Assembly (NCBI GenBank): GCA_900314995.1
Contig: OMXK01000001.1
Span: 62,001-126,000 of the forward strand
DNA from: an uncultured Prevotella sp.
GTDB lineage: Bacteria; Bacteroidota; Bacteroidia; Bacteroidales; Bacteroidaceae
Length of the DNA: 64,000 nt
Direction: 5' to 3'
Below are positions 34,723 to 43,582 of the stretch, one piece after another. Numbering within the stretch: the first letter of the stretch is position 1; every line of letters starts with the position of its first letter. The notes below the pieces were generated by a model. That model made no database searches and had not been told where the DNA came from. It saw only the letters and a program-made list of their open reading frames with translations. Made by a program: the position numbers and the translations under genes.

Positions 34723-35985
34723 ATGAACAAGAAAATAGGCAACATATTCAAAGGCGACAAGGTCATCTGGATGATATTCTTCTTCCTGTGTATGATCAGT
34801 CTGGTAGAAGTCTTCTCTGCTTCAAGTAATCTGACATACAAGAACCACAATTACGTGGGACCGATTGCCTTCCATGCCGCTACCATCTTCCTTGGAGCGA
34901 TGGTGGCTGTATTCACGTTGAATGTTCCTTGTCGTTATTTCAAACTGACGACACCTTTCTTGCTCATTATCTCGTTTATCACCTTGTTGTGGGTGCTCGT
35001 CGGCGGCGAATCCATCAACGGTGCCAACCGCGTGATCTCACTTCCCGGCGGCATCACCTTCCAGCCATCAGAGATTGCAAAGGGAACGATGGTACTGATT
35101 ACCGCCCAGATTCTCAGTGCCATGCAACGTGAAGACGGAGCCGACAAAAATGCCTTCAAGTATATCTTGTGGATCCTCATCCCCATGGCTGGACTGATCG
35201 GCATCGAGAATCTGTCAACGGCAGCACTGCTCTTTGCCGTCATATTCCTCATGATGTTCATCGGTCGCGTACCGATGACCCAAATGGGTAAACTCGTGGG
35301 GGGCGTCGTCATCCTCGTGGCGATATTCCTGACGATGGTATTCACGCTGGGAAGCATCGGAGCAGAACAGGAATCCACCAAACAGACCGTCGAGGCTGTC
35401 AATAATAATGGTGAGACAGATACAAAGGTGATCAAGGGCGGCGGTGTGTTCCACCGTTTTGTCACCTGGCGAAACCGTATCGTGAAGCACCTTGACAAGA
35501 AGGATATCGCTCCAGACGAATACGACTTGGATAAAGATGCCCAGGTTGCACATGCCAACATTGCCATCGTATCAAGCAATATCATCGGTAAAGGACCTGG
35601 ACAATCCGTTGAACGCGATTTCCTGTCACAGGCTTTCTCCGACTTCATTTTCGCCATCGTCATTGAGGAACTGGGTATCTTCGGTGCATCGTTTGTTGTG
35701 CTGCTCTATATCGTGCTGCTCTACAGGACAGCCCGTATAGCCAGCCGTTGCGAAAACAACTTCCCAGCCTTCCTGGCTATGGGGCTGGCACTGCTCTTGG
35801 TGGTACAGGCCTCCTTCAACATGCTAGTAGCCGTGGGTATTGCCCCGGTAACGGGTCAGCCACTGCCGCTGATCAGTAAGGGTGGTACGTCAACCATCAT
35901 CAACTGCGCCTACATCGGCGTTATACTCAGCGTGAGCAGATCTGCAAAAAAAAGAGAGCCAAAAATGGCTTTAAAAGAAATATAA
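34723..35985 (+). CDS. ftsW: SEDS peptidoglycan glycosyltransferase FtsW
   Basis: 420 residues with about ten membrane segments and one large periplasmic loop (about 205-280). SEDS-family motifs include NGANRVISLPGGITFQPSEIAKG and, near the end, VAVGIAPVTGQPLPLISKGGTS. With FtsI it polymerises septal peptidoglycan from lipid II. Its location between murD and murG identifies it as FtsW rather than RodA. Confidence 0.94.
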   Translation: MNKKIGNIFKGDKVIWMIFFFLCMISLVEVFSASSNLTYKNHNYVGPIAFHAATIFLGAMVAVFTLNVPCRYFKLTTPFLLIISFITLLWVLVGGESINGANRVISLPGGITFQPSEIAKGTMVLITAQILSAMQREDGADKNAFKYILWILIPMAGLIGIENLSTAALLFAVIFLMMFIGRVPMTQMGKLVGGVVILVAIFLTMVFTLGSIGAEQESTKQTVEAVNNNGETDTKVIKGGGVFHRFVTWRNRIVKHLDKKDIAPDEYDLDKDAQVAHANIAIVSSNIIGKGPGQSVERDFLSQAFSDFIFAIVIEELGIFGASFVVLLYIVLLYRTARIASRCENNFPAFLAMGLALLLVVQASFNMLVAVGIAPVTGQPLPLISKGGTSTIINCAYIGVILSVSRSAKKREPKMALKEI

Positions 35986-35989
35986 TTCG

Positions 35990-35997
35990 TAATTTTG
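35990..35997 (+). promoter_or_regulatory. Internal -7 element before murG (TAATTTTG)
   Basis: TAATTTTG just after the ftsW stop, 21 bp before the murG ATG. It is a full consensus match in a 33-bp gap, so murG and downstream genes may have a promoter independent of MraZ. Confidence 0.55.
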
Positions 35998-36018
35998 CAC
36001 GCAATTTATAAAAAAGGT

Positions 36019-37128
36019 ATGAGTAAGGAGTTAAGAGTCATCATCAGCGGTGGCGGAACAGGCGGCCATATTTTTCCTGCCGTTTCGATAGCCAATGCCA
36101 TCAAGGCATTGCAGCCAAACGCCAAGATCCTGTTTGTAGGAGCCTTGGGACGTATGGAGATGCAGAGGGTACCGGCCGCAGGGTATGAAATCAAAGGTCT
36201 GCCCATCAGAGGTTTCTTCCGTCCGCTATGGAAGCCAGCCAACATCGGTGTAGCCATCGACTACCTGAAGAGTAAGTGGCTCGCCAAGAAAATACTGCAG
36301 GAGTTCAAACCCGATGTGGCTGTCGGTGTAGGCGGATATGCCAGCAGTGCAGCCTTGGGCGCAGCCAACAGCTTAGGTATACCGACACTCATACAGGAAC
36401 AGAACAGCTATGCAGGCTTAGCCAACAAGAACCTGGCCAAGAAGGCTGAGAAGATCTGCGTGGCCTATGAGGGCATGGAACGGTTCTTCCCTGCTGGGAA
36501 GATCCTCATGACGGGCAACCCCGTCCGCCAGAATCTGCTCGACACCACCATCTCTCGCGAGGAGGCCGTCAAGCGTCAGGGATTCGATCCTGCCAAGAAG
36601 ACCATTCTTCTTGTCGGCGGTAGTCTGGGAGCCCGCACCATCAACGAGAGTGTGCTCCAGCACCTGGATCTGGTAACATCATCGTCCGATGTACAGTTTA
36701 TCTGGCAGACAGGCAAGTATTATAGTGCAGAAATCGCCAAGAGACTGGAGGGCAAGGACATCCCGAACCTGAAGGTCACCGACTTCATCACCGATATGGG
36801 GACTGCCTACAAGGCCGCCGATCTCGTGATCAGCCGTGCCGGAGCCAGCAGCATCTCAGAGTTCTGCCTGATTGGCAAGCCCGTCATTCTTGTGCCAAGT
36901 CCAAATGTGGCTGAGGATCACCAGACTAAGAATGCACTGGCACTTTCCACCAAGGATGCCGCCATCTATGTAAAAGATGCAGAAGCACCCGGCATGCTGC
37001 TGAAACTGGCCATCGATACGGTTAAAGACGACGCAAAACTGCAGTCGCTCCATGAGAATGTACTGAAACTGGCGCTCCCCAATTCTGCAGAGATTATCGC
37101 TAAGGAAGTTATCAAACTAGCTGAATAA
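36019..37128 (+). CDS. murG: Undecaprenyldiphospho-muramoylpentapeptide beta-N-acetylglucosaminyltransferase
   Basis: 369 residues from ATG 36019 (MSKELRVIISGGGTGGH); the longer frame starts with TTG inside the promoter region and is rejected. GT-B fold with the glycine-rich GGGTGGHIFP loop near the start, GVGGYASSAALGAA, and the UDP-GlcNAc-binding SRAGASSISEF. It converts lipid I to lipid II at the inner membrane face. Confidence 0.97.
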   Translation: MSKELRVIISGGGTGGHIFPAVSIANAIKALQPNAKILFVGALGRMEMQRVPAAGYEIKGLPIRGFFRPLWKPANIGVAIDYLKSKWLAKKILQEFKPDVAVGVGGYASSAALGAANSLGIPTLIQEQNSYAGLANKNLAKKAEKICVAYEGMERFFPAGKILMTGNPVRQNLLDTTISREEAVKRQGFDPAKKTILLVGGSLGARTINESVLQHLDLVTSSSDVQFIWQTGKYYSAEIAKRLEGKDIPNLKVTDFITDMGTAYKAADLVISRAGASSISEFCLIGKPVILVPSPNVAEDHQTKNALALSTKDAAIYVKDAEAPGMLLKLAIDTVKDDAKLQSLHENVLKLALPNSAEIIAKEVIKLAE

Positions 37129-37132
37129 GAAT

Positions 37133-38512
37133 ATGGAACTGAATAAGATAAAAGCTGTCTATTTTGTTGGAGCCGGCGGCATCGGCATGAGTGCCATTGC
37201 CCGCTACTTCCTGAAAAAAGGACTCGTCGTGGCTGGCTATGACAAGACGCCCAGCGATCTGACACGGCAGTTACAGGAGGAAGGTATGCTCATCCACTAC
37301 GAAGAGAATGTCGATGCGATTCCCGAGGCTTGCAAGCAGAAGGGAGACTGCCTCGTCATCTATACCCCTGCCATTCCCGAAGAGCATCAGGAACTGCAGT
37401 ATTTCCGCAAGAACGCTTTCGAGATCCAGAAGCGTGCACAGGTTCTCGGCACCCTGACTCAGGCACATAAGGGACTCTGTGTGGCAGGAACCCACGGCAA
37501 GACTACCACTTCCACGATGTGTGCCCATATCATGCACCAGAGCCACTTAGACTGTAACGCCTTCCTCGGTGGCATCTCGAAGAACTACGGCACAAACTAT
37601 ATCCTCTCCGATTCGGATTACGTGGTGATCGAGGCCGATGAGTTTGACCGCAGTTTCCATTGGCTGCGCCCTTGGATGAGCGTCATCACCGCCACCGATC
37701 CTGACCATCTGGATATCTATGGTACGAAAGAGGCCTATCTGGAGAGCTTCCGCCATTATTCAGAATTGATACAGCCTGGTGGTGCGCTGATCATCCATCG
37801 CGGTCTTGAGATGAAGGAACATCTGCAAGACGGTGTCCGCCGCTATGACTACAGTCTCACCGAAGGCGATTTCCATGCCGAGCATATCCGCATCGAGAAC
37901 GGCGAGATCACATTCGACTTCATCTCCCCCATCGAATGCATCAAGGATGTGCAATTAGGACAGCCCATCCCCATCAACATCGAGAACGGCATTGCGGCGA
38001 TTGCGATGGCCCAGCTCAATGGCTGTACCGCTGAAGAGTTGAAAAACGGCATGAAGACCTACGGTGGTGTCGACCGTCGCTTTGACTTCAAGATAAAGAC
38101 CAAGAAACTCGTGTTCCTCAGCGATTATGCCCACCACCCGAAAGAGATCTACCAGAGTGCCAAGAGTATCCGTGAGCTCTATAAAGACAAGCACATCACA
38201 GCTATCTTCCAGCCTCACCTCTATACGCGTACCAGAGACTTCTATAAGGACTTCGCAGAGGCATTGAGCCAACTCGACGAGGTGATACTCACCGAGATCT
38301 ATCCCGCCAGGGAATTGCCCATCCCTGGCGTGACGTCACAGCTCATCTACGACAACCTGAAAGAGGGTGTGAAGAAGCAGATGATCCAGAAAGCCGACGT
38401 GCTCGATTTCATCAGAGGACACGAGTTTGAGGTGCTGATCGTCCTCGGTGCCGGCGACCTCGACAATCAGGTGCCAGCCATTACAAAGATACTTAAAGAA
38501 AGATTATCATAA
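37133..38512 (+). CDS. murC: UDP-N-acetylmuramate:L-alanine ligase
   Basis: 459 residues. FVGAGGIGMSAIARYFLKKG at the N-terminus, the ATP loop GTHGKTTTST, EADEFDRSFHWLRP, and the C-terminal AHHPKEIYQSAKSIRE with IFQPHLYTRTRDF. It joins L-alanine to UDP-MurNAc, the first step of stem peptide building. It starts 4 bp after murG. Confidence 0.97.
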   Translation: MELNKIKAVYFVGAGGIGMSAIARYFLKKGLVVAGYDKTPSDLTRQLQEEGMLIHYEENVDAIPEACKQKGDCLVIYTPAIPEEHQELQYFRKNAFEIQKRAQVLGTLTQAHKGLCVAGTHGKTTTSTMCAHIMHQSHLDCNAFLGGISKNYGTNYILSDSDYVVIEADEFDRSFHWLRPWMSVITATDPDHLDIYGTKEAYLESFRHYSELIQPGGALIIHRGLEMKEHLQDGVRRYDYSLTEGDFHAEHIRIENGEITFDFISPIECIKDVQLGQPIPINIENGIAAIAMAQLNGCTAEELKNGMKTYGGVDRRFDFKIKTKKLVFLSDYAHHPKEIYQSAKSIRELYKDKHITAIFQPHLYTRTRDFYKDFAEALSQLDEVILTEIYPARELPIPGVTSQLIYDNLKEGVKKQMIQKADVLDFIRGHEFEVLIVLGAGDLDNQVPAITKILKERLS

Positions 38513-38519
38513 CAGAAAT

Positions 38520-39275
38520 ATGACCGTCAACTGGAAAAAGTCCCTATTCGCAGTCTGCGATATCGTCATCGCCGCCTACCTGCTACTGGCCGTCACAGCG
38601 TTTAACAACCCTGAGGCGGAGCCTGCCAATTGCACAGAGGTGAAGATCGACATCATGCAGAATGCGGTGGAAGGATTCTTGACAGCTGGCGAGATCAAGA
38701 AGCTCCTGTCGCAGGAACAGCTCTACCCGCTTTCGCTCCCGATGTCAGAGATCAGTCCCCGAAGGATTGAGGAAGCCCTTCAGAAAAGCCCCTTTGTGGA
38801 AAAGGCCGAATGCTATAAGACCCATAGCGGGCACGTCTGCATTAACATCAAGCAGCGCATACCTGTCGTCAGGGTGATGGCCGACAATGGCGAGAACTAC
38901 TACCTCGACACCCAAGGCAACATGATGCCAGAAAGCAACTTCGTGACCGATCTGGTCATTGCCACAGGTGCCATCAACCGCAAATACGCCAAGACCATTC
39001 TTACGAGGGTGGCCAACTACATCCAACAGGACAAGTTCTGGAAGAACCAGATAGTGCAGATGAACGTCCTGCCTGATGGCACGATGGAGATTGTGCCTCG
39101 TGTGGGAGACCACATCGTCTATCTGGGTGCTCCAAAGGAAATAGACAAGAAACTGGATCGACTCCGAAAGTTCTATCTCTATGGGCTCAACAAGGCCGGA
39201 TGGGGAAAATACAGTTACATCAACGTGGAGTTCAACAACCAAATTATTTGTAAGAGAAACAAAAGAACAAAATAG
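38520..39275 (+). CDS. ftsQ: Cell division protein FtsQ
   Basis: 251 residues from ATG 38520 (MTVNWKKSLFAVCDIVIAAY), 7 bp after murC; an in-frame extension inside murC is rejected. One membrane segment (about 8-28) followed by a periplasmic domain with a POTRA-like start (FLTAGEIKKLL...SPRRIEEALQKSPFVEKAECYKT) and the FtsQ beta domain (VRVMADNGENYYLDTQGNMMP). It links early and late divisome proteins. Positional and fold evidence agree. Confidence 0.9.
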   Translation: MTVNWKKSLFAVCDIVIAAYLLLAVTAFNNPEAEPANCTEVKIDIMQNAVEGFLTAGEIKKLLSQEQLYPLSLPMSEISPRRIEEALQKSPFVEKAECYKTHSGHVCINIKQRIPVVRVMADNGENYYLDTQGNMMPESNFVTDLVIATGAINRKYAKTILTRVANYIQQDKFWKNQIVQMNVLPDGTMEIVPRVGDHIVYLGAPKEIDKKLDRLRKFYLYGLNKAGWGKYSYINVEFNNQIICKRNKRTK

Positions 39276-39283
39276 AATACAAG

Positions 39284-40735
39284 ATGGCAGCAAAAGAATT
39301 TATCGTAGCAATTGAACTCGGTTCATCCAAAATGACCGGTATTGCGGGACAGAAGAATCTCGACGGCAGTATTCAGGTATTGGCTGTCGTGAAGGAGAAT
39401 TCTTCTTCATTCATCCGCAAAGGAGTGGTCTACAACATCGACAAGACCGCTCAATGCCTCACCAGCATCATCAGGAAGCTGGAAAACCAACTCAAAACGG
39501 AGATTACTCAGGTGTATGTGGGCGTTGGTGGACAATCCATCCGCAGCGTCAGGAATGTGATTACCAAGGACCTGCCCAGTGAGACGATTGTAACTCAGGA
39601 TATGGTTATTGAACTGATGGACTCAAACAGAAGCATGACGTATCAGGATCAGGAGATTCTGGATGCTGCTGTTCAGGAATACAAGGTTGGCAGCCAGTTG
39701 CAGCTCGATCCTGTAGGCATCCAGGCCACCCGACTGGAAGGAAACTTCCTCAATATCCTGGAGCGAAAGGCATTCTACCGCAACCTGAACAAATGCTTCG
39801 AGGCTGCTAACATCAATGTAGCTGAGATGTATCTGGCGCCGCTCGCCCTTGCCGATAGCGTACTCACCGAAGCCGAGAAGCGCTCCGGATGTGCACTGGT
39901 GGACATCGGTGCTGATACTACGACCGTTTCAGTCTACAGCAAGAACATCCTCCGCCATCTGGCCGTCATCCCTCTGGGAAGCAACAATATCACCAAGGAT
40001 ATTGCCACACTCCAGATGGAAGAAAGCGATGCCGAGAAAATGAAACTCAAATACGGTTCTGCCTACACAGACAACAATGACATCGACAGCGACCTGAAAT
40101 ACTCCATTGACCCGGAGCGTCAGATTGAGAGCCGCAAGTTCATTGAGATCGTTGAAGGCCGTCTGGAGGAAATCATCGAGAACGTATGGTACCAGATACC
40201 TTCAGAGTATTACGACAAGCTGTTGGGCGGTATCATTCTTACCGGTGGCGGTTCCAACATGAAGAACATCGAGAAGGCTTTCTCCAATCATACCCATGTG
40301 GAAAAGATCCGCATTGCCAAGTTCGTCACACAGACCATCATCTCCAACAATGAGATGCTGAAAGCCCACGACGGCACGATGAACACCGTTCTGGGTCTGC
40401 TGGCTAAGGGCGACATCAACTGTGCAGGCGGTGCCGTCGACCTGAATGCCGACCTCTTCGGCACGCAGAAGCCTGCCACCCATACAACCACTGACACCAC
40501 GCGTCCTATCCGTCAAGCAACGGAGACCCCCGCCGGTGTTATCCGCACAGAGGCTGAGAAGAAGGCTGCCGAGGAAGAAAAACGCCGTCAGCAGGAAGAG
40601 GAAGACCGTCTGAAGCGCGAGGAGGAACTCCGCAAGAAGGAAGAAGAGGAGCGTATCCGTAAGGAGAACAGCCCCCTGAACAAGTTCTGGAAGAATATCA
40701 AGAAGTTCGGTAAAACAATTGTTGAAGAGGAATAA
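39284..40735 (+). CDS. ftsA: Cell division protein FtsA
   Basis: 483 residues. Actin-like ATPase that tethers FtsZ to the membrane. Visible: phosphate-1 loop AIELGSSKMTGIAG, the 1C insert domain, phosphate-2 ALVDIGADTTTVSVY, and the adenosine loop IILTGGGSNMKNI. A long charged tail (about 400-460, many EEKRRQQEEE) ends in NKFWKNIKKFGKTIVEE, a probable amphipathic membrane-binding helix. The tail is longer than in E. coli but common in Bacteroidetes. Confidence 0.95.
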   Translation: MAAKEFIVAIELGSSKMTGIAGQKNLDGSIQVLAVVKENSSSFIRKGVVYNIDKTAQCLTSIIRKLENQLKTEITQVYVGVGGQSIRSVRNVITKDLPSETIVTQDMVIELMDSNRSMTYQDQEILDAAVQEYKVGSQLQLDPVGIQATRLEGNFLNILERKAFYRNLNKCFEAANINVAEMYLAPLALADSVLTEAEKRSGCALVDIGADTTTVSVYSKNILRHLAVIPLGSNNITKDIATLQMEESDAEKMKLKYGSAYTDNNDIDSDLKYSIDPERQIESRKFIEIVEGRLEEIIENVWYQIPSEYYDKLLGGIILTGGGSNMKNIEKAFSNHTHVEKIRIAKFVTQTIISNNEMLKAHDGTMNTVLGLLAKGDINCAGGAVDLNADLFGTQKPATHTTTDTTRPIRQATETPAGVIRTEAEKKAAEEEKRRQQEEEDRLKREEELRKKEEEERIRKENSPLNKFWKNIKKFGKTIVEEE

Positions 40736-40753
40736 TAATAAAGCAGAAAGATT

Positions 40754-42088
40754 ATGGAAGATAACAACATACAGATTCTCGACTTCGGAGCACCGGAGAA
40801 GGAACACAGCATCATCAAAGTGATCGGTGTAGGCGGCGGTGGCGGAAATGCCGTGAACCACATGTACCGCGAAGGTATCCACGACGTCACGTTCGTACTC
40901 TGCAACACCGATAACCAAGCGCTCAACGATTCACCCGTCCCTGTACACCTCCAGCTTGGAAAAGAGGGACTCGGTGCCGGCAACAAGCCCGAGAAAGCCC
41001 GCCAGGCAGCTGAAGAGAGCATCGATGATATTCGCTCGATGCTCAGCGACGGCACCCGCATGGCCTTCATCACCGCCGGTATGGGTGGTGGCACAGGTAC
41101 CGGTGCTGCCCCTGTCATCGCCCGTGTCTCGAAGGAACTGGGTATCCTGACGGTGGGTATCGTCACCATCCCCTTCCGTTTCGAGGGTGACCGAAAGATC
41201 GATCAGGCACTCGACGGTGTGGAGGAGATGCAGAAACATGTCGATGCCCTTCTAGTAATTAATAATGAACGCCTGCGTGAGATATATCCTGAACTCTCTG
41301 TGCTCGATGCTTTCGGAAAGGCCGACGACACCTTGAGTGTGGCTGCCAAGTCTATTGCAGAGATCATCACCGTTCACGGACTCATCAACCTCGACTTCAA
41401 CGATGTGAAGACCGTGCTGAAGGACGGTGGCGTCGCCATCATGTCTACCGGTTATGGTGAGGGCGAAGGTCGTGTGAAGAAGGCCATCGAGGATGCACTC
41501 CATTCACCGCTTCTCAACGATAACGACATCTTCAACTCCAAGAAGATCCTGCTTTCCATCTCATTTGCCGGCTCAAAAGACGGCCAGCAGTCGCTGATGA
41601 TGGAAGAAATGAACGATGTAAACGACTTCATGGCGAAGTTTGGCAACGACTTCGAAATCAAGTGGGGACTGGCCACAGATATCGAGCTCGGCAAGAAGGT
41701 CAAGGTCACCATCCTTGCTACCGGCTTCGGTATTGAGAGCATCGACGGTATGGGCAACCGCCTGAAGAAACAGAGTCAGGAAGAGCTGAACAAGATTGCC
41801 GAGGAGCAGGAGAAAGCTGCTTTGAAGCAGGACCGCCGTAATCGTTACTATGGTGGAGAAGGGGCTACTAAGCGCTACAAGCGTCGTCCTAACATCTACC
41901 TCTTCCGTCCTGAGGACCTCGACAACGACGATGTGATTTCAGCCGTAGAGTCAACACCGACATACAAGCGCACCAGGGAAATCCTTGACAGCATCAACAG
42001 CCAGGCCAGTGGTGAAATCTCAAATGAGGTAGACGACACACCAGCCGATCCCCGTGATGCCGTCCAGGGCACCATCAGGTTCGCTTAG
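40754..42088 (+). CDS. ftsZ: Cell division GTPase FtsZ
   Basis: 444 residues. Tubulin-like GTPase that forms the Z ring. GVGGGGGNAVNHM at the start, the GTP signature GGGTGTGAAPV, then the T7 loop NLDFNDVKTVL. The core ends near residue 330 and is followed by a variable linker with RYYGGEGATKRYKRRPNIYLF. The C-terminus (PADPRDAVQGTIRFA) does not show the classical DIPxFLR peptide, so FtsA binding must use a different tail sequence. The stop overlaps the convergent recO stop by 4 bases. Confidence 0.97.
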   Translation: MEDNNIQILDFGAPEKEHSIIKVIGVGGGGGNAVNHMYREGIHDVTFVLCNTDNQALNDSPVPVHLQLGKEGLGAGNKPEKARQAAEESIDDIRSMLSDGTRMAFITAGMGGGTGTGAAPVIARVSKELGILTVGIVTIPFRFEGDRKIDQALDGVEEMQKHVDALLVINNERLREIYPELSVLDAFGKADDTLSVAAKSIAEIITVHGLINLDFNDVKTVLKDGGVAIMSTGYGEGEGRVKKAIEDALHSPLLNDNDIFNSKKILLSISFAGSKDGQQSLMMEEMNDVNDFMAKFGNDFEIKWGLATDIELGKKVKVTILATGFGIESIDGMGNRLKKQSQEELNKIAEEQEKAALKQDRRNRYYGGEGATKRYKRRPNIYLFRPEDLDNDDVISAVESTPTYKRTREILDSINSQASGEISNEVDDTPADPRDAVQGTIRFA

Positions 42089-42810
42089 GCATATAGTTCT
42101 TGTAACACCGCTATCGACTTCAGCTCCGGGAAATCCGTGAGATGAAGTCGATAGTATGTTATAGTGACCTCCAGCAGACGGTTGCGCTCCTGGTGTGACA
42201 TCCGGAACAGATGCATGGTGGGATAATCCATGCGCATCATCAGCTGAACCTTCTCTGCCTCTTCCGGATAGAGAAAATCGCGATGCAGAGGGGGCGCCGG
42301 CAGGAACATACTCTCCCGCAGATCGAAATAGTCGCCTGGCTGATAGTGTTCCAGATTAGGATAGAAGCCCAGGAAACGGCTGAGACGCATCAGAAACACC
42401 AGATGGAAGTTCGCATAACGGTCTGCCTGACTGTCGAGCCATAGGATGCTGCTCTCCACATAATCATACAGCAGGGTGTTCTGCTGCTCGGAACGGAGGG
42501 CATAATAAAGGAACTCGGCGATGAAAAGCGAGATTGACAGTTTATGGGGGTTAAAGGGTATCGAGGAGAATGGCGATGCCAGTCTGACATCCGACAGTTT
42601 CTGAAGCTGAACCTTGGGGCGCACGTCGACCTCGATCTCCAGAATCGTCAGCGGCTGGAAGAACTGCTTCTTCGCTTTCGCCTTCGTCGACTTCGGGATA
42701 TTGACGATGAACGACAGCCGTCCATGACTCCTGGTGAACATATCGACGATGATACGAGTCTCACCATACTTAATCGAATGCAGCACTATGGCCTGTGTTT
42801 TCGTCAACAT
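42085..42810 (-). CDS. recO: DNA repair protein RecO
   Basis: 241 residues from ATG 42810 (MLTKTQAIVLHSIKYGETRIIVDMFT); the longer frame runs into the TGACCAT repeats (which would read MVNGQWSMVN) and is rejected. An N-terminal OB fold (GRLSFIVNIPKSTKAKAKKQFFQPLTILEIEVD) is followed by a helical domain. The zinc-binding cysteines of some RecO proteins are absent. It helps RecA load on SSB-coated single-strand DNA. It is convergent with ftsZ. Confidence 0.9.
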   Translation of the reverse strand: MLTKTQAIVLHSIKYGETRIIVDMFTRSHGRLSFIVNIPKSTKAKAKKQFFQPLTILEIEVDVRPKVQLQKLSDVRLASPFSSIPFNPHKLSISLFIAEFLYYALRSEQQNTLLYDYVESSILWLDSQADRYANFHLVFLMRLSRFLGFYPNLEHYQPGDYFDLRESMFLPAPPLHRDFLYPEEAEKVQLMMRMDYPTMHLFRMSHQERNRLLEVTITYYRLHLTDFPELKSIAVLQELYA

Positions 42811-42833
42811 ACGGTGCAAAGGTACGAAATAAT

Positions 42834-42861
42834 TGACCATTGACCATTGACCATTGACCAT
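42834..42861. repeat. Four tandem TGACCAT heptamers upstream of recO
   Basis: TGACCAT occurs four times without gaps (42834, 42841, 42848, 42855). A degenerate inverted set (TGATCAATGGTCAATG) follows at 42911-42925. A related sequence lies inside the coding region at 62321-62350. Confidence 0.9.
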
Positions 42862-42942
42862 TTTTTAAGGGTCTTGTGGTTAAAAATAGTTAATCTCTTT
42901 AAATTTTCAATGATCAATGGTCAATGTTCGATGGAAAAGTAG

Positions 42943-42950
42943 TACCTTTG
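42943..42950 (+). promoter_or_regulatory. -7 element of tRNA-Glu (TACCTTTG)
   Basis: TACCTTTG, 20 bp upstream of the tRNA-Glu acceptor stem. Confidence 0.7.
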
Positions 42951-42970
42951 CACCCGCTAAAAAAGGCAAC

Positions 42971-43042
42971 GGTCCGTTCGTCTATCGGTTAGGACGAGAG
43001 ATTTTCATTCTCTAAAGAGGAGTTCGACTCTCCTACGGACTA
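42971..43042 (+). tRNA. tRNA-Glu (anticodon TTC)
   Basis: Acceptor GGTCCGT/ACGGACT with discriminator A and no encoded CCA. D arm GTC...GAC. Anticodon stem AGAGA/TCTCT with loop TTTTCAT, giving anticodon TTC. T arm GAGGAG-TTCGACT-CTCCT. 72 nt; all four arms pair. Confidence 0.95.
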
Positions 43043-43054
43043 CAAATTTTAAAT

Positions 43055-43152
43055 CTGCCATCTGCACAGCCAGTGCTACTGACGCGTTCGGGAACGGTGG
43101 CAGAGGGTTTCCGAAAGGGAGTCCGCCCAGGGCAGTCTTAGCGACGCAAGAC
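43055..43152 (+). ncRNA. Possible structured leader between tRNA-Glu and rpsT
   Basis: The 151-bp gap holds CTGCCA (43055-43060), which can pair with TGGCAG (43098-43103) or GGGCAG (43130-43135). It also has a tight CGTTC-GG-GAACG hairpin (43085-43096) and GTCTT/AAGAC (43135-43139/43148-43152). GC content is higher than in the AT-rich flanks. These alternatives suit a 5' leader that regulates S20, which often represses its own synthesis, but the structure is only predicted by eye. Confidence 0.4.
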
Positions 43153-43193
43153 CCACAAGCTTTAAGTTACACTTTCAAATTTTTAATTAAACA

Positions 43194-43448
43194 ATGGCAA
43201 ATCACAAATCATCCGTGAAGAGAATCCGCCAGGAGAAGAAAAGGGCGCTTCACAATCACTATTACGCAAAGACGATGCGTAACGCAGTGCGCAAGCTCCG
43301 CGCTATGACCAACAAGGAAGAGGCTGTTGCTCTGTATCCGAAGGTACAGAAGATGCTGGACAAGCTGGCTAAGACCAACATTATCCACAAGAACAAGGCC
43401 GCTAACCTCAAGTCTAGCCTCGCTCTTCACATCAACAAGCTGGGATAA
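43194..43448 (+). CDS. rpsT: 30S ribosomal protein S20
   Basis: 84 residues, highly basic ([31 protein letters not shown]), normal length. It binds 16S rRNA early in 30S assembly. It lies downstream of tRNA-Glu with no separate -7 element in between, so it is probably read from the tRNA promoter. A strong terminator follows 23 bp after the stop. Confidence 0.97.
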   Translation: MANHKSSVKRIRQEKKRALHNHYYAKTMRNAVRKLRAMTNKEEAVALYPKVQKMLDKLAKTNIIHKNKAANLKSSLALHINKLG

Positions 43449-43471
43449 ACATTTTATCATAGGCATGTTAA

Positions 43472-43497
43472 AACCGCAATTCTTTCGGATTGCGGTT
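43472..43497 (+). terminator. Intrinsic terminator of rpsT
   Basis: AACCGCAAT pairs with ATTGCGGTT around a TCTTTCGG loop, followed by ATTTTTTTGTGG. Confidence 0.9.
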
Positions 43498-43550
43498 ATT
43501 TTTTTGTGGTTTTTTAGCAGATAAACTACGTTTATCTGACAATTTTTTCG

Positions 43551-43558
43551 TACCTTTG
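43551..43558 (+). promoter_or_regulatory. -7 element of gyrB (TACCTTTG)
   Basis: TACCTTTG, 24 bp upstream of the gyrB ATG at 43583. It supports this start over the longer open frame. Confidence 0.7.
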
Positions 43559-43582
43559 CACGCAATTAGTGAAATTAAGAAA

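Noticed and set aside
36019-36060. Longer murG start at 35995
   Set aside because: The TTG start lies inside the TAATTTTG promoter element; the conserved MurG N-terminus begins at 36019.
42811-42861. N-terminal extension of recO reading MVNGQWSMVN
   Set aside because: It is translation of the TGACCAT tandem repeats; RecO proteins start at the downstream methionine.
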